Positions 37,620 to 45,491 of a stretch of 64,000 nt of DNA are shown here, one piece after another. Where the stretch lies: the NCBI GenBank assembly GCA_016794595.1, contig JAEUJN010000019.1:1-64000 (forward strand). Direction: 5' to 3'. Both the position numbers and the translations under genes were made by a program. Numbering within the stretch: position 1 is the first letter of the stretch; the number at the start of each line of letters is the position of its first letter. The notes beneath the pieces were generated by a model. It had not been told where the DNA came from, did no database searches, and worked only from the letters and a program-made list of their open reading frames with translations. This DNA comes from Kineosporiaceae bacterium (GTDB lineage Bacteria; Actinomycetota; Actinomycetes; Actinomycetales; Kineosporiaceae).

Positions 37620-39136
37620 GCATCACCTTCGCTGAACTGCTCCGTACCACAGGGGATCTGGCCCCACCGGACGCCGACTGGCTGCACCTGCTGGTGGGCG
37701 ACTGGCAGTTGCTGTCCGACCTGTCCTTCGCCGACCTCGTGCTGTGGGTGCCGGTGAGCAAGGGCCCGGACGCCGGCAGCTGGCTGTCGGTGGCCCAGTG
37801 CCGCCCGAGCACCGGTCCCACCTCGTTCCACGACGACCGGGTGGGGCGGCTGGTGCCCCGCAGCGGCGCGACCCTGGTCGAGACCGCCTGGCAGACAGGG
37901 CGTCCCGCCCGCGAGCGCGACCCGCAGTGGCTGGACGAGGTCCCGGTCCGCCAGGAGGCGGTCCCGGTGGTCGCCCGGGGTCGCCGGTTGGGGGTGCTGT
38001 CCCGGCACACCAATCTCGGCGCCTCGCGGACCCCGAGCCGGCTCGAGCTGACCTATCTGCAGTGCGCCGACGACCTGGTGCGGATGATCTCGACCGGCGA
38101 CTTTCCCTCGATGGGTGCCCCCACCGGTCCGCGGCGCGGTGCCCCCCGGGTCGGGGACGGCCTGATCCGGCTGGACTCCGAGGGCCGGGTGGCCTACGCC
38201 AGCCCGAACGCGGTCTCGGCGTTGCACCGGCTCGGCTACGCCGGCGTCCTGGTGGATCGCTCTCTGGCCGAGGTCGTCACGCCGCTGCTGGACTCGAGCG
38301 GTCCGGTGGACGAGTCGCTTCCCCTGGTGCTGTCCGGGCGGGCGCCGTGGCGCAGCGACATCGAGAACCACCGGGCGGCGCTGTCCATGCGGGCGATCCC
38401 GTTGACCCTGGCCGGCACCCGGACCGCGGCCCTGGTGCTGCTGCGCGACGTCTCCGAACTGCGCCGGCGCGAACGCGAACTGGTGAGCAAGGACGCCACC
38501 ATCCGCGAGGTGCACCACCGGGTGAAGAACAACCTGCAGACGGTGGCGGCCCTGCTGCGGCTGCAGGCCCGCCGGCTGGACTCCCCCGAGGGCAAGACAG
38601 CACTGACCGAGGCCATGCGCCGGGTGAGCACGATCGCGATGGTGCACGAGACGCTCTCCACCGGGCTCGGCGAGGCGGTCGACTTCGACCAGGTGGTCGA
38701 TCGCACGGTGGCCCTCGCCGTGGAGTTGGCGGGGACCAGCGGCGGGGTGTCCGTGCGCCGGTCGGGCGAGTTCGGTGAGCTGGACGCCGCGAACGCCACC
38801 CCGCTGGCGCTGGTGCTGACCGAGTTGGTGACCAATGCCGTCGAGCACGGTCTGGCGCCCCGGGGTGGGGGCACGGTCAGCCTGACCGCGTTGCGCGAGG
38901 GAACCGCGGTGCGGGTGGTGGTGCGCGACGACGGGTGCGGCCTGCCCGAGGGGTTCCGCCCGGGTCAGGACGGCCTGGGGACCCAGATCGTCCAGGCGCT
39001 GGTCGGGGGTGAGATGCGCGGGACGATCACCTGGAACAGCCCGTCGACCGGGGGGACCGAGGTGGTCGTCGACGTCACGGTGCCCAGCGCGCGCCCCTCG
39101 ACCAGGACAGCGAATCGCCCCGGGTCCCGGCCCTGA
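37616..39136 (+). CDS. pdtaS: PdtaS-type cytosolic sensor histidine kinase
   Basis: This 506-residue soluble kinase has a GAF domain (residues ~20-160), a PAS domain (~175-285), a HisKA_2 domain and an ATPase domain. The phospho-acceptor His is in the box REVHHRVKNNLQTVAALLRL. The ATPase domain shows ELVTNAVEHGL and DDGCGLPEGF. In mycobacteria PdtaS phosphorylates the RNA-binding antiterminator PdtaR and responds to copper, NO or ligands. Rv3220c (pdtaS) is likewise beside whiB1 in M. tuberculosis, supporting the name. No pdtaR is in the window. The GTG overlaps the gdh stop by four bases. Confidence 0.92.
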   Translation: MSITFAELLRTTGDLAPPDADWLHLLVGDWQLLSDLSFADLVLWVPVSKGPDAGSWLSVAQCRPSTGPTSFHDDRVGRLVPRSGATLVETAWQTGRPARERDPQWLDEVPVRQEAVPVVARGRRLGVLSRHTNLGASRTPSRLELTYLQCADDLVRMISTGDFPSMGAPTGPRRGAPRVGDGLIRLDSEGRVAYASPNAVSALHRLGYAGVLVDRSLAEVVTPLLDSSGPVDESLPLVLSGRAPWRSDIENHRAALSMRAIPLTLAGTRTAALVLLRDVSELRRRERELVSKDATIREVHHRVKNNLQTVAALLRLQARRLDSPEGKTALTEAMRRVSTIAMVHETLSTGLGEAVDFDQVVDRTVALAVELAGTSGGVSVRRSGEFGELDAANATPLALVLTELVTNAVEHGLAPRGGGTVSLTALREGTAVRVVVRDDGCGLPEGFRPGQDGLGTQIVQALVGGEMRGTITWNSPSTGGTEVVVDVTVPSARPSTRTANRPGSRP

Positions 39137-39190
39137 GGCCGAGTCCGGGGCGATCCGGTGGTGTCGTGGTGGGGGGTGGTGTCCGGCTGT

Positions 39191-39439
39191 TCACCCTGCG
39201 CGGCGTGCCCGGGCGTTGCGTCGCTTGAGAGCGCGGCGCTCGTCCTCGGACAGCCCGCCCCACACCCCGGCGTCCTGGCCTGTGTCCAGGGCCCAGCGCA
39301 GGCAGGTGTCGAGCACGTCACAGCGTCGGCACACCGCCTTCGCCTCGTCGATCTGCAGCAGTGCCGGACCCGTGTTCCCGATCGGGAAGAACAGCTCGGG
39401 GTCCTCATCGAGGCATGCTGCGCGATGCCGCCAGTCCAT
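39191..39439 (-). CDS. whiB1: WhiB1-type iron-sulphur regulator
   Basis: This 82-residue protein carries the four cluster-binding Cys residues at 9, 37, 40 and 46, the same positions as in M. tuberculosis WhiB1. The turn GVWGGLSEDERRALKRRNARA, shared with WhiB1, binds the principal sigma factor and DNA. Its [4Fe-4S] cluster reacts with nitric oxide. ATG 39439 matches the known N-terminus (MDWRH) and has AAGGAGAG 9 bases upstream. A Crp-like palindrome lies about 180 bases upstream. Confidence 0.95.
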   Translation of the reverse strand: MDWRHRAACLDEDPELFFPIGNTGPALLQIDEAKAVCRRCDVLDTCLRWALDTGQDAGVWGGLSEDERRALKRRNARARRAG

Positions 39440-39921
39440 GAGGTGGTTCTCTCCTTCGCCCGGTGGGGGCAGTTGTAGTCGTGTCGGCAACCCGGGTAAT
39501 CCGGACGGAACGTCATCATCCGTGCCGCTGTGCTGTGTGTGAGGTCATCGATGATTCCAGAGAGCGATGGTTGTCGCTCCCGCTTTCGCCAACGCTCAGC
39601 CTCACACGCTTGTGCCCGGCTTCACAAGGTTTATCCGTGTCAACAGACCCCTACGAAACCGTTATCTGTTACCCAAGGTCACCTGTGATCAGGTCCCTAC
39701 AAACAGTAATAGTCGCTGGTGAGCACACCATCAGCCATTCGGCCCATTCGGTTTGGCGACCAACAGTGACGTTCGCCTCACGTCAAGTGTCACCCAGGGT
39801 GATGGCCCGCGCCGAGGCCGTCGACGGCTGCTCGCACAGTGTCGCGCGGGCCGATCGAGGGCGCCCGCTGAGCCGTCCGTGGGCACCGGTGAGTGTCCGT
39901 GGACGGGTGCGCCCGGGTGAG
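39440..39921. other. 482-base intergenic control region of whiB1
   Basis: No gene is supported here. Base composition between about 39540 and 39780 is clearly less GC-rich than elsewhere. The region holds the Crp-like site at 39609-39628 and a dyad ACCTG-tgat-CAGGT at about 39681-39694. It also has AACAGA/TCTGTT arms around 39641-39670. Open frame reads through from the next gene but without a ribosome binding site or protein-like composition. A small RNA cannot be excluded. Confidence 0.6.
39609..39628. promoter_or_regulatory. Crp-like binding site upstream of whiB1
   Basis: CTTGTGCCCGGCTTCACAAG is a 20-base palindrome with 6-base arms. It contains TGTGC-N6-TCACA, one mismatch from the Crp consensus TGTGA-N6-TCACA. 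M. tuberculosis whiB1 is known to be controlled by the cAMP receptor protein, which supports function. Confidence 0.6.
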
Positions 39922-40284
39922 ATGCTGACCCTCATGCTCGCCCGCGTCGTCGCCGTCGCCGTCTCGATCGAAGCCCTCCTGGTGGCCGGGTACGGCCTGT
40001 ACCTCGGGGTGTCCACCGTGACCGGGGAGGCGCTCGAGCCGCTGGCGGCGATCGTCATGGCGCTCACCTTCCTGGCCCTGGCGGCAGGGTTGGTCGTCCT
40101 GGCCCGGGGAGTGCTCGCCCGGCGCCGGTGGGCAGCGGCCCCGGTGATCGTCTGGCAGATCCTGCAGGCAGCGGTGGCGGTGCAGATGTTGTCCCTCTAC
40201 CCGCCGATCGAGATCGCCCTGCTGGCGCTGTGTCTGATCGCCGGAGTGGGAGTGCTCGTCCTGGCCCGTGAGCTGACCGCCTAG
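39922..40284 (+). CDS. Small four-helix membrane protein
   Basis: This 120-residue protein has about four membrane helices (residues ~5-28, 38-62, 68-90 and 93-115) and no family motif I recognise. Similar short proteins are common in actinobacteria. ATG 39922 and ATG 39934 are both possible; GGGTGAG precedes the first. The stop overlaps the sigF stop from the opposite strand in the shared tetramer CTAG. Confidence 0.7.
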   Translation: MLTLMLARVVAVAVSIEALLVAGYGLYLGVSTVTGEALEPLAAIVMALTFLALAAGLVVLARGVLARRRWAAAPVIVWQILQAAVAVQMLSLYPPIEIALLALCLIAGVGVLVLARELTA

Positions 40285-41072
40285 CCGCCCAGATCGCCCT
40301 CGTCCAGACCCCGGCGCATCGCGGCCAGGCTGCGGGCGATCAGGCGTGAGACATGCATCTGGGAGATGCCCACCTCGGCCGCGATCTGGGCCTGGGACAG
40401 GTTGCGCACGAAGCGCAGCACCAGGATTCGGCGCTCCCGCGGGGGCAAGCCGGCCAGCAGCGGCTGCAGGGTGGCGCGCATCTCGACCGTGTCGTAGTCC
40501 GCCTCGACGAAGGGCAGGTCGATCTCGACCCCCTCGGCCGAGGTGGGCATCGGCACCGTGGCGTACATGCCCGCCCCCTCCAGTGCCTCCAGCACCAGGT
40601 CGGGCTCGGTGTCCAGGTGGGCGGCCAGTTCGGGAATCGTCGGGGAGCGGCCCAGCTGGTGGGTGAGCTGTTCGCGGGCCTCGCTCACCCGCCGCGCCAG
40701 ATCCTGGAGGCGGCGGGGCACGCGAAGCGCCCACCCGCGGTCGCGGAAGTGCCGTCGGATCTCGCCCAAGATGGTCGGTACGGCGAAGGCGGTGAAGCTG
40801 CCGCGCTCCGGATCGAAGCGATCGACGGCGTTCAGCAGCCCGATCGTGCCGACCTGCACCAGGTCGTCGTACGGCTCGCCGCGACCGGTGAACCGCCGGG
40901 CCAGGTGGTGGACCAGGGCAAGGTTGGCCTCGACCGCCGCATGCCGCAGGGCCGGGCGATCGGGGTGGTCGGCGGGCAGGGCGGCCAACCGGACGAGTGG
41001 GTCCTCGGCCGGGAGGCCCTGCCCCCCAGCCGTGGGCGCGGGGCGGTCCAGGCGGCTGGTGCGGCCCGTCAC
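40281..41072 (-). CDS. sigF: SigB/SigF/SigG-family RNA polymerase sigma factor
   Basis: This 263-residue stress- or development-type sigma factor has region 2 (YDDLVQVGTIGLLNAVDRFDP, FTAFAVPTILGEIRRHFRDR). Region 3 includes the RRLQDLARRVSEAREQL helix. Region 4 has the recognition helix SQAQIAAEVGISQMHVSRL. It directs core RNA polymerase to general-stress promoters and is held inactive by the anti-sigma protein encoded just upstream. The GTG at 41072 shares one base with the rsbW-like stop (TAGTG) and has GGAGGG upstream, so the two are translationally coupled. Confidence 0.9.
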   Translation of the reverse strand: MTGRTSRLDRPAPTAGGQGLPAEDPLVRLAALPADHPDRPALRHAAVEANLALVHHLARRFTGRGEPYDDLVQVGTIGLLNAVDRFDPERGSFTAFAVPTILGEIRRHFRDRGWALRVPRRLQDLARRVSEAREQLTHQLGRSPTIPELAAHLDTEPDLVLEALEGAGMYATVPMPTSAEGVEIDLPFVEADYDTVEMRATLQPLLAGLPPRERRILVLRFVRNLSQAQIAAEVGISQMHVSRLIARSLAAMRRGLDEGDLGG

Positions 41073-41479
41073 TACGCCCTCCGACCTCCGATGTGCGTCA
41101 GACGGATCCAACTGCCCGCCCCGGTGTAGCCGGTCTCCACTCGCCCGACCAGCGCCTCGAGCACCGACCAGGCGAAGTTACCGCCCTCCGGCAGGACGCG
41201 CGCGGGGCCGCTGACCTGAACGTCCAGCGAGCGCGGCGACACCGTGAAGGTCGCGTGCAGCTCGGTGCCCGGTTCCACCCGGTCGGCCAGCAGCAGGACG
41301 CAGGCCTCGTCGACGGCGATCCGCATGTCCTCGATCTCGTCCAGGGTCAGGTCGAGGCGGGCGGCCAGTCCGGCGGTGGCAGTGCGGATCACAGCCAGGT
41401 ACGCCGGATCGGCCGGTACCCGTAGATCAACTGTGTCGGCCAATACCGTGGTCCCGCCCTGAGTGGCCATCATCGTCAT
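41072..41479 (-). CDS. RsbW/UsfX-type anti-sigma factor (ATPase-fold)
   Basis: This 135-residue protein of the GHKL fold has the MRIAVDEACVLLL segment in place of the N box and GGNFAWSVLEALV in place of a G box. The Mg-binding Asn of SpoIIAB-type kinases is replaced by Leu, as in UsfX-like members from memory. It may therefore bind the sigma factor without a normal kinase activity. ATG 41479 has GGAAGG 8 bases upstream; the open frame extends further but is not supported. No anti-anti-sigma gene is adjacent. Confidence 0.85.
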   Translation of the reverse strand: MTMMATQGGTTVLADTVDLRVPADPAYLAVIRTATAGLAARLDLTLDEIEDMRIAVDEACVLLLADRVEPGTELHATFTVSPRSLDVQVSGPARVLPEGGNFAWSVLEALVGRVETGYTGAGSWIRLTHIGGRRA

Positions 41480-41572
41480 CGAGCAGCCTTCCCCGTTCGT
41501 ACGCGCGCATCGTCGTCCGATCGGATGATCGCAGTACGGACACGAGACGTTACACCGAGTTGCCATCCTTAC

Positions 41573-44500
41573 TCATCCGAGCGCTGTCGATCCACTACTC
41601 GGCGTGGCCACCTGCACCGTTGTCCGGCTCGTGCCTACCACCAGCATGCCTCGCCCGGCAGGGGCTGCGGAACACCCGCGGACCACCGATCCCAGCGCCG
41701 CGCCGTCACCGGGCGAGCGCCGCCCGAGCAGGAGGCCGCAGCGCAGCGCCCGCAGCTGCGACACCAGCCCGCGCAGGGCCATCGCGGCCTCCGGGGCCTC
41801 GCCGGCCGCCACCACGCGCAGCCCACCCCAGCCCGCCCCCGGCGACACCTCACCCCCCAGATGCCGGCACGCCAGCTCCTCCACCCCTGCCAGTCCTGCC
41901 CAGCCGGTGTCCAGCAGCAGGGTGGCCTCGGGGTGACGGGTGAGAGCCGTCCGCAGTGCCTCGGCGGCGCCGTCCCGGCCGGCGATCACCACGACCCCCT
42001 CGCCGCCGGGCCAGGGCAGTGGCGTGGGAGCCAGCAGGACCACCGGTCTGCCGAGCTCGGGCAGCACGCAGGCCAGGGTCGCCAGCGCCGTGGAGCGGCC
42101 GGAACCCGGTGGGCCGCAGATCAGCGCCCCTGGTACCTGGCGCGGCAGGCCCACCGGCAGGGCGTGGTCACCGCCGATCCCCAGCGGCACCATCGCCGGG
42201 GGCCAGCCGGGGCGATCCCGCATCAACTCGGACAGGTCGTGCCGATCCGGCAGCTCCCGCAGGCGCATCGGTGGCGAGCCCGGCCCGGGCAGTGACGGGT
42301 CAAGAGGACCAGGAGGGCTGGGGTGGTCGGGAGGGCCGGGGTGGTGGGGTGGGCCGGGCGGCGTCCGGCGGGGCAGTGCCACCTGAACCTCGACCATTCT
42401 TCCCTGGCGCACCAGCAGGCCCCGTCCGGGGACCGCGGGTCGGGCGGGCGCGGCAGGCAGCCCGGCCAGCAGAGCGATCGTCGGGTCGGTCGCCGCGAGC
42501 ACCAGGTGCTCACCGATCAGGGCGCTCATCGGTCCCGACATCAGGGCGCGCCCTCCGGTCACCACCAGCCGGACGCCGTCCGCCGACGCGTACCGGGCCA
42601 GGTGCAGCACGTCCTCCAGCACGGCGGGGTCCTCCCGGGACCAGTTCTGCCACAGCTCGTCCCAGCCGTCGATCAGCAGCAGTGCGCCCCGGCCGTCGCG
42701 GGTCAGCAGTTCCACCAGCCGGGCGGCACGGTCGGGGTCGCGGGAGGTGAGCACGGTTCCCACCCGCGGCAGGTGCTGCAGCGCGGCGAGCCGTCCGGAG
42801 GGGTCGATCACGTGCACCGACCGGTCGGGGCCGGCGGCCGCGGCCAGGGTGCGCAGCACGGTGCTGCGTCCCGACCCGGGCCCGCCCACGACCGCCAGGT
42901 GCCCGTGGGTGCCGTCCCAGCTCACGACCTCCCGGCGCTGCTCGTCCGGCAGGTCGGCCAGCGCGAAGGGAATGGCCCCCTCGCCCGCCCCCTCGGCCGC
43001 CCTCAGGTCCTCACCCGCCAGGCGGTGGGGGAGCTCGGGCAGCCAGGGGGGCGGCGCGGGACGGCTGCCGACCAGGGTGGCCGCCGCCCGGATCGCGGTC
43101 AGCGCCACCCGGCGGTCGCCGTCCGGCAGGTGGGCGATCTGGACCTGGCGCAGGTCCTCGCCGCCGCGGCGGACCAGGGCCCGGCCGGGACGATCGGGGT
43201 GCAGGGCCGCCGCGTCCGGGGACTCGATCACGTCCTCGGAGTCACTGCGTTCGCGAAGCCGCAACGCCACCCGCAGGGCGGTGTTGGCCCGGATCTCCCC
43301 GGAGACCACCCCGGCCGGTCGCTGGGTGGCCAGCACCAGGTGGACGCCGAGCCCCCGGCCGACCGTGGCCACCCGGACCAGGGCGGCCAGCAGGTCCGGG
43401 TGCTGCTCGGCCAGCACCCGGAACTCGTCCACCACGATCACCAGCCGTGGTGGGGGAAGGGAGCCCTGGACCTGGTCGAGGATGGGCTCGTCGAGGGTGG
43501 ACGCGCAGGCCGCCTCGGCGGCCAGGCGCTCGCGGCGGCGCAGTTCGGCGAACAGTGAGCTGATCGCCCGGCGGGAGCCCGCGGCGTCCAGGTCGGTCAC
43601 CACCCCGACCACGTGCGGCAGGTCACGCACCGGCCCGAAGGCCGTGCCCCCCTTGAAGTCCACCAGCAGGAACGCCAGCCGCTCGGGCGGGTGTCTCGTG
43701 GCCAGTGAGGCCACGAGGGAGATCAGGAACTCGGACTTGCCGGCTCCGGTCGTCCCCGCGACCAAGGCGTGCGGGCCCTCGCCGACCAGATCGGGGCACC
43801 ACACGCCGTCGCGGGTGCGGCCGAGCGGGGCCGAGAGCCGCTCGGCCCAAGGCTCGCCGGTCGAGGTGGCGAGTTCGGGGCTGCCCGGCCCGTGCAGCTG
43901 TGCGAGCCAGTCGGCGGCGATCCGGGCCGGGTCGGTCGAGACCAGGTCGAGCAACCGGACGGTGCTCGCGATCCCCTGGCGGGCAGCCGCATCGGCGTCC
44001 GCGTCGTGCAGCCCGGTCAGCCCGTCCGCCAGGGCCTCGGCCCAGACCGCGGGGGGCAGATCGGGGCGGAACCGGCGTGGTGGGCGGTCGTGTTCGTCCA
44101 CCACCGCCTGCTCCTCGGGAGAGGTGGGCAGCTCGATCACCGCTCGGCAGGCGCGGGGCAGGTCCTGGCGGCGCTCGGCCAGCACGACGAGGTGGTCGCC
44201 CGGTTGGGGTGGGATGCCGTCCCCCTCGGCCAGTCGCACGCTCACCCTGGTGCCGGCCCCGTGTCCTTCCCCTTCCCCCTTCGCGTCCCCGGCCCGGCCC
44301 CCGGTCGGCGCGGGGTCCGTGGCGAGCGCGGCGTGCGGAAGCCTCCCGAGCCAACCCCAGGGACCGGCCGGCGGCCCGGTCAGCCGCACCTCGGCCGGTG
44401 AGCACAGGGTCGCCAGTTGCCCGAACAGGCTGCGCGCCAGGGCTTGGCGCCTCTGGGCAGGACCGCAGATGCCGAGCACCCGCACCCGCGCGAGATCCAG

Positions 44501-45403
44501 GGTGATCGGGACGTCGATCAGGTGCGACTCGGTGGCCGCTGAGGCAGGGTCGGCGGCGTCCGCGCCCGTCCGGGAACGGCGCACGGTGATCCGGGACGGC
44601 GCCTCGCCCAGCCCCAGCCGCAGGTGCAACTGGTCGAGGTCGCCGGCCGAGCGCTCCCAGAGCCGAGCCCCGGGGTCCTGTCCCGCGATGCCGACCAGGT
44701 CGTGGGCCAGCTGTACCGGGTCGGGATGGCGTGCGCGGGCGCTGGCCGCCTCCACCTCCCTGGCGGCCACGACCCGGTCCTCGACCGTCCGGCAGAGCCC
44801 GGCATGGCGATCCAGTGCCCGCCGGTGCTCACGCCGGCGTGCCCGGCGGTCGAGCAGGTGTTGGGCGAGCAGGGCCAGCGGCCCGACCACGGCCATCACC
44901 AGGAACAGCGGTTGGCGTGCCAGGACGGCCAGCGGCACCATCGCCAGGGCGGTGATCGTGGCGGCCACCCAGGGCAGTCGGGCGGCCGGGGGCTCGGCGG
45001 GAGGGGCGGGCTGGTCCAGGACGAGGGACTCGACCGGGCTGCTCAGCCGAGGTGCCCGGTGCACCAGCCGTCGTCCGCGGTCGTCGGTGCTCACCCGGGC
45101 CCGCGGGGAGTCCGGGTGGTCGCGCAGCACGATCCGGGTGGAGCCGACGGTGAGCACGGCGCCGTCCGCCCAGGGTTCGGGACTCGCCCCGAGCGACCGA
45201 CCGTGCAACTCGGACCCGTTGGCGGAGAACAGGTCACGGACGGCCACGACCGGGGCCACCAGGACCTCGGCGTGCCGCCAGGAGACCTCGGGATCGTCCA
45301 GGGCGATCTCGCAGCCGGGGGAGCGGCCGATGGTCAGCCGGGTCGTCCCCACCGGCACCCGGGTGCCGGCCCCCGGGCCGCAGACAACGTGGAGCTCTCG
45401 CAC
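41573..45403 (-). CDS. FHA-containing FtsK/SpoIIIE ATPase, EssC/EccC-like (orphan)
   Basis: This 1276-residue protein has an N-terminal FHA domain (residues ~1-95; RSPGCEIAL, SWRHAEV, NGSELHG). Two membrane helices follow at about residues 148-190. Three P-loop ATPase units come next: the first has Walker A GTTGAGKSE and DFKGGT, the second GGPGSGRST, the third GPPGSGRST. The first unit also has the conserved LATQRPAGVVSGEIRAN block. The layout is that of EssC, the coupling ATPase of type VII secretion in Firmicutes and of actinobacterial relatives. No WXG100, eccB, eccD or mycosin gene lies in this window. A Pro-rich linker of ~35 residues sits near residue 1020. The GTG start is inferred from the FHA boundary. 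Confidence 0.92.
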   Translation of the reverse strand: MRELHVVCGPGAGTRVPVGTTRLTIGRSPGCEIALDDPEVSWRHAEVLVAPVVAVRDLFSANGSELHGRSLGASPEPWADGAVLTVGSTRIVLRDHPDSPRARVSTDDRGRRLVHRAPRLSSPVESLVLDQPAPPAEPPAARLPWVAATITALAMVPLAVLARQPLFLVMAVVGPLALLAQHLLDRRARRREHRRALDRHAGLCRTVEDRVVAAREVEAASARARHPDPVQLAHDLVGIAGQDPGARLWERSAGDLDQLHLRLGLGEAPSRITVRRSRTGADAADPASAATESHLIDVPITLDLARVRVLGICGPAQRRQALARSLFGQLATLCSPAEVRLTGPPAGPWGWLGRLPHAALATDPAPTGGRAGDAKGEGEGHGAGTRVSVRLAEGDGIPPQPGDHLVVLAERRQDLPRACRAVIELPTSPEEQAVVDEHDRPPRRFRPDLPPAVWAEALADGLTGLHDADADAAARQGIASTVRLLDLVSTDPARIAADWLAQLHGPGSPELATSTGEPWAERLSAPLGRTRDGVWCPDLVGEGPHALVAGTTGAGKSEFLISLVASLATRHPPERLAFLLVDFKGGTAFGPVRDLPHVVGVVTDLDAAGSRRAISSLFAELRRRERLAAEAACASTLDEPILDQVQGSLPPPRLVIVVDEFRVLAEQHPDLLAALVRVATVGRGLGVHLVLATQRPAGVVSGEIRANTALRVALRLRERSDSEDVIESPDAAALHPDRPGRALVRRGGEDLRQVQIAHLPDGDRRVALTAIRAAATLVGSRPAPPPWLPELPHRLAGEDLRAAEGAGEGAIPFALADLPDEQRREVVSWDGTHGHLAVVGGPGSGRSTVLRTLAAAAGPDRSVHVIDPSGRLAALQHLPRVGTVLTSRDPDRAARLVELLTRDGRGALLLIDGWDELWQNWSREDPAVLEDVLHLARYASADGVRLVVTGGRALMSGPMSALIGEHLVLAATDPTIALLAGLPAAPARPAVPGRGLLVRQGRMVEVQVALPRRTPPGPPHHPGPPDHPSPPGPLDPSLPGPGSPPMRLRELPDRHDLSELMRDRPGWPPAMVPLGIGGDHALPVGLPRQVPGALICGPPGSGRSTALATLACVLPELGRPVVLLAPTPLPWPGGEGVVVIAGRDGAAEALRTALTRHPEATLLLDTGWAGLAGVEELACRHLGGEVSPGAGWGGLRVVAAGEAPEAAMALRGLVSQLRALRCGLLLGRRSPGDGAALGSVVRGCSAAPAGRGMLVVGTSRTTVQVATPSSGSTALG

Positions 45404-45445
45404 CCGGGCAGTGTCCGTCGGCCGTCCCCCGGCTCGGACCCGGCC

Positions 45446-45486
45446 TGTGGACACAGCGGGGTCGCTGTGGACAACTCTGTGGACAC
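45446..45486 (-). promoter_or_regulatory. Cluster of three DnaA boxes in a divergent promoter
   Basis: Reading on the minus strand, GTGTCCACA (45446-45454), TTGTCCACA (45466-45474, perfect) and GTGTCCACA (45478-45486) lie in the same orientation. They fall within the 88-base gap between the FHA-FtsK ATPase gene and the helicase gene. They could let DnaA regulate one or both genes, or titrate DnaA. Confidence 0.5.
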
Positions 45487-45491
45487 GCCCG

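Noticed and set aside
41480-41566. N-terminal extension of the RsbW-like protein with several Cys residues
   Set aside because: Open frame only; the ATG at 41479 has a good ribosome binding site and matches the family start.
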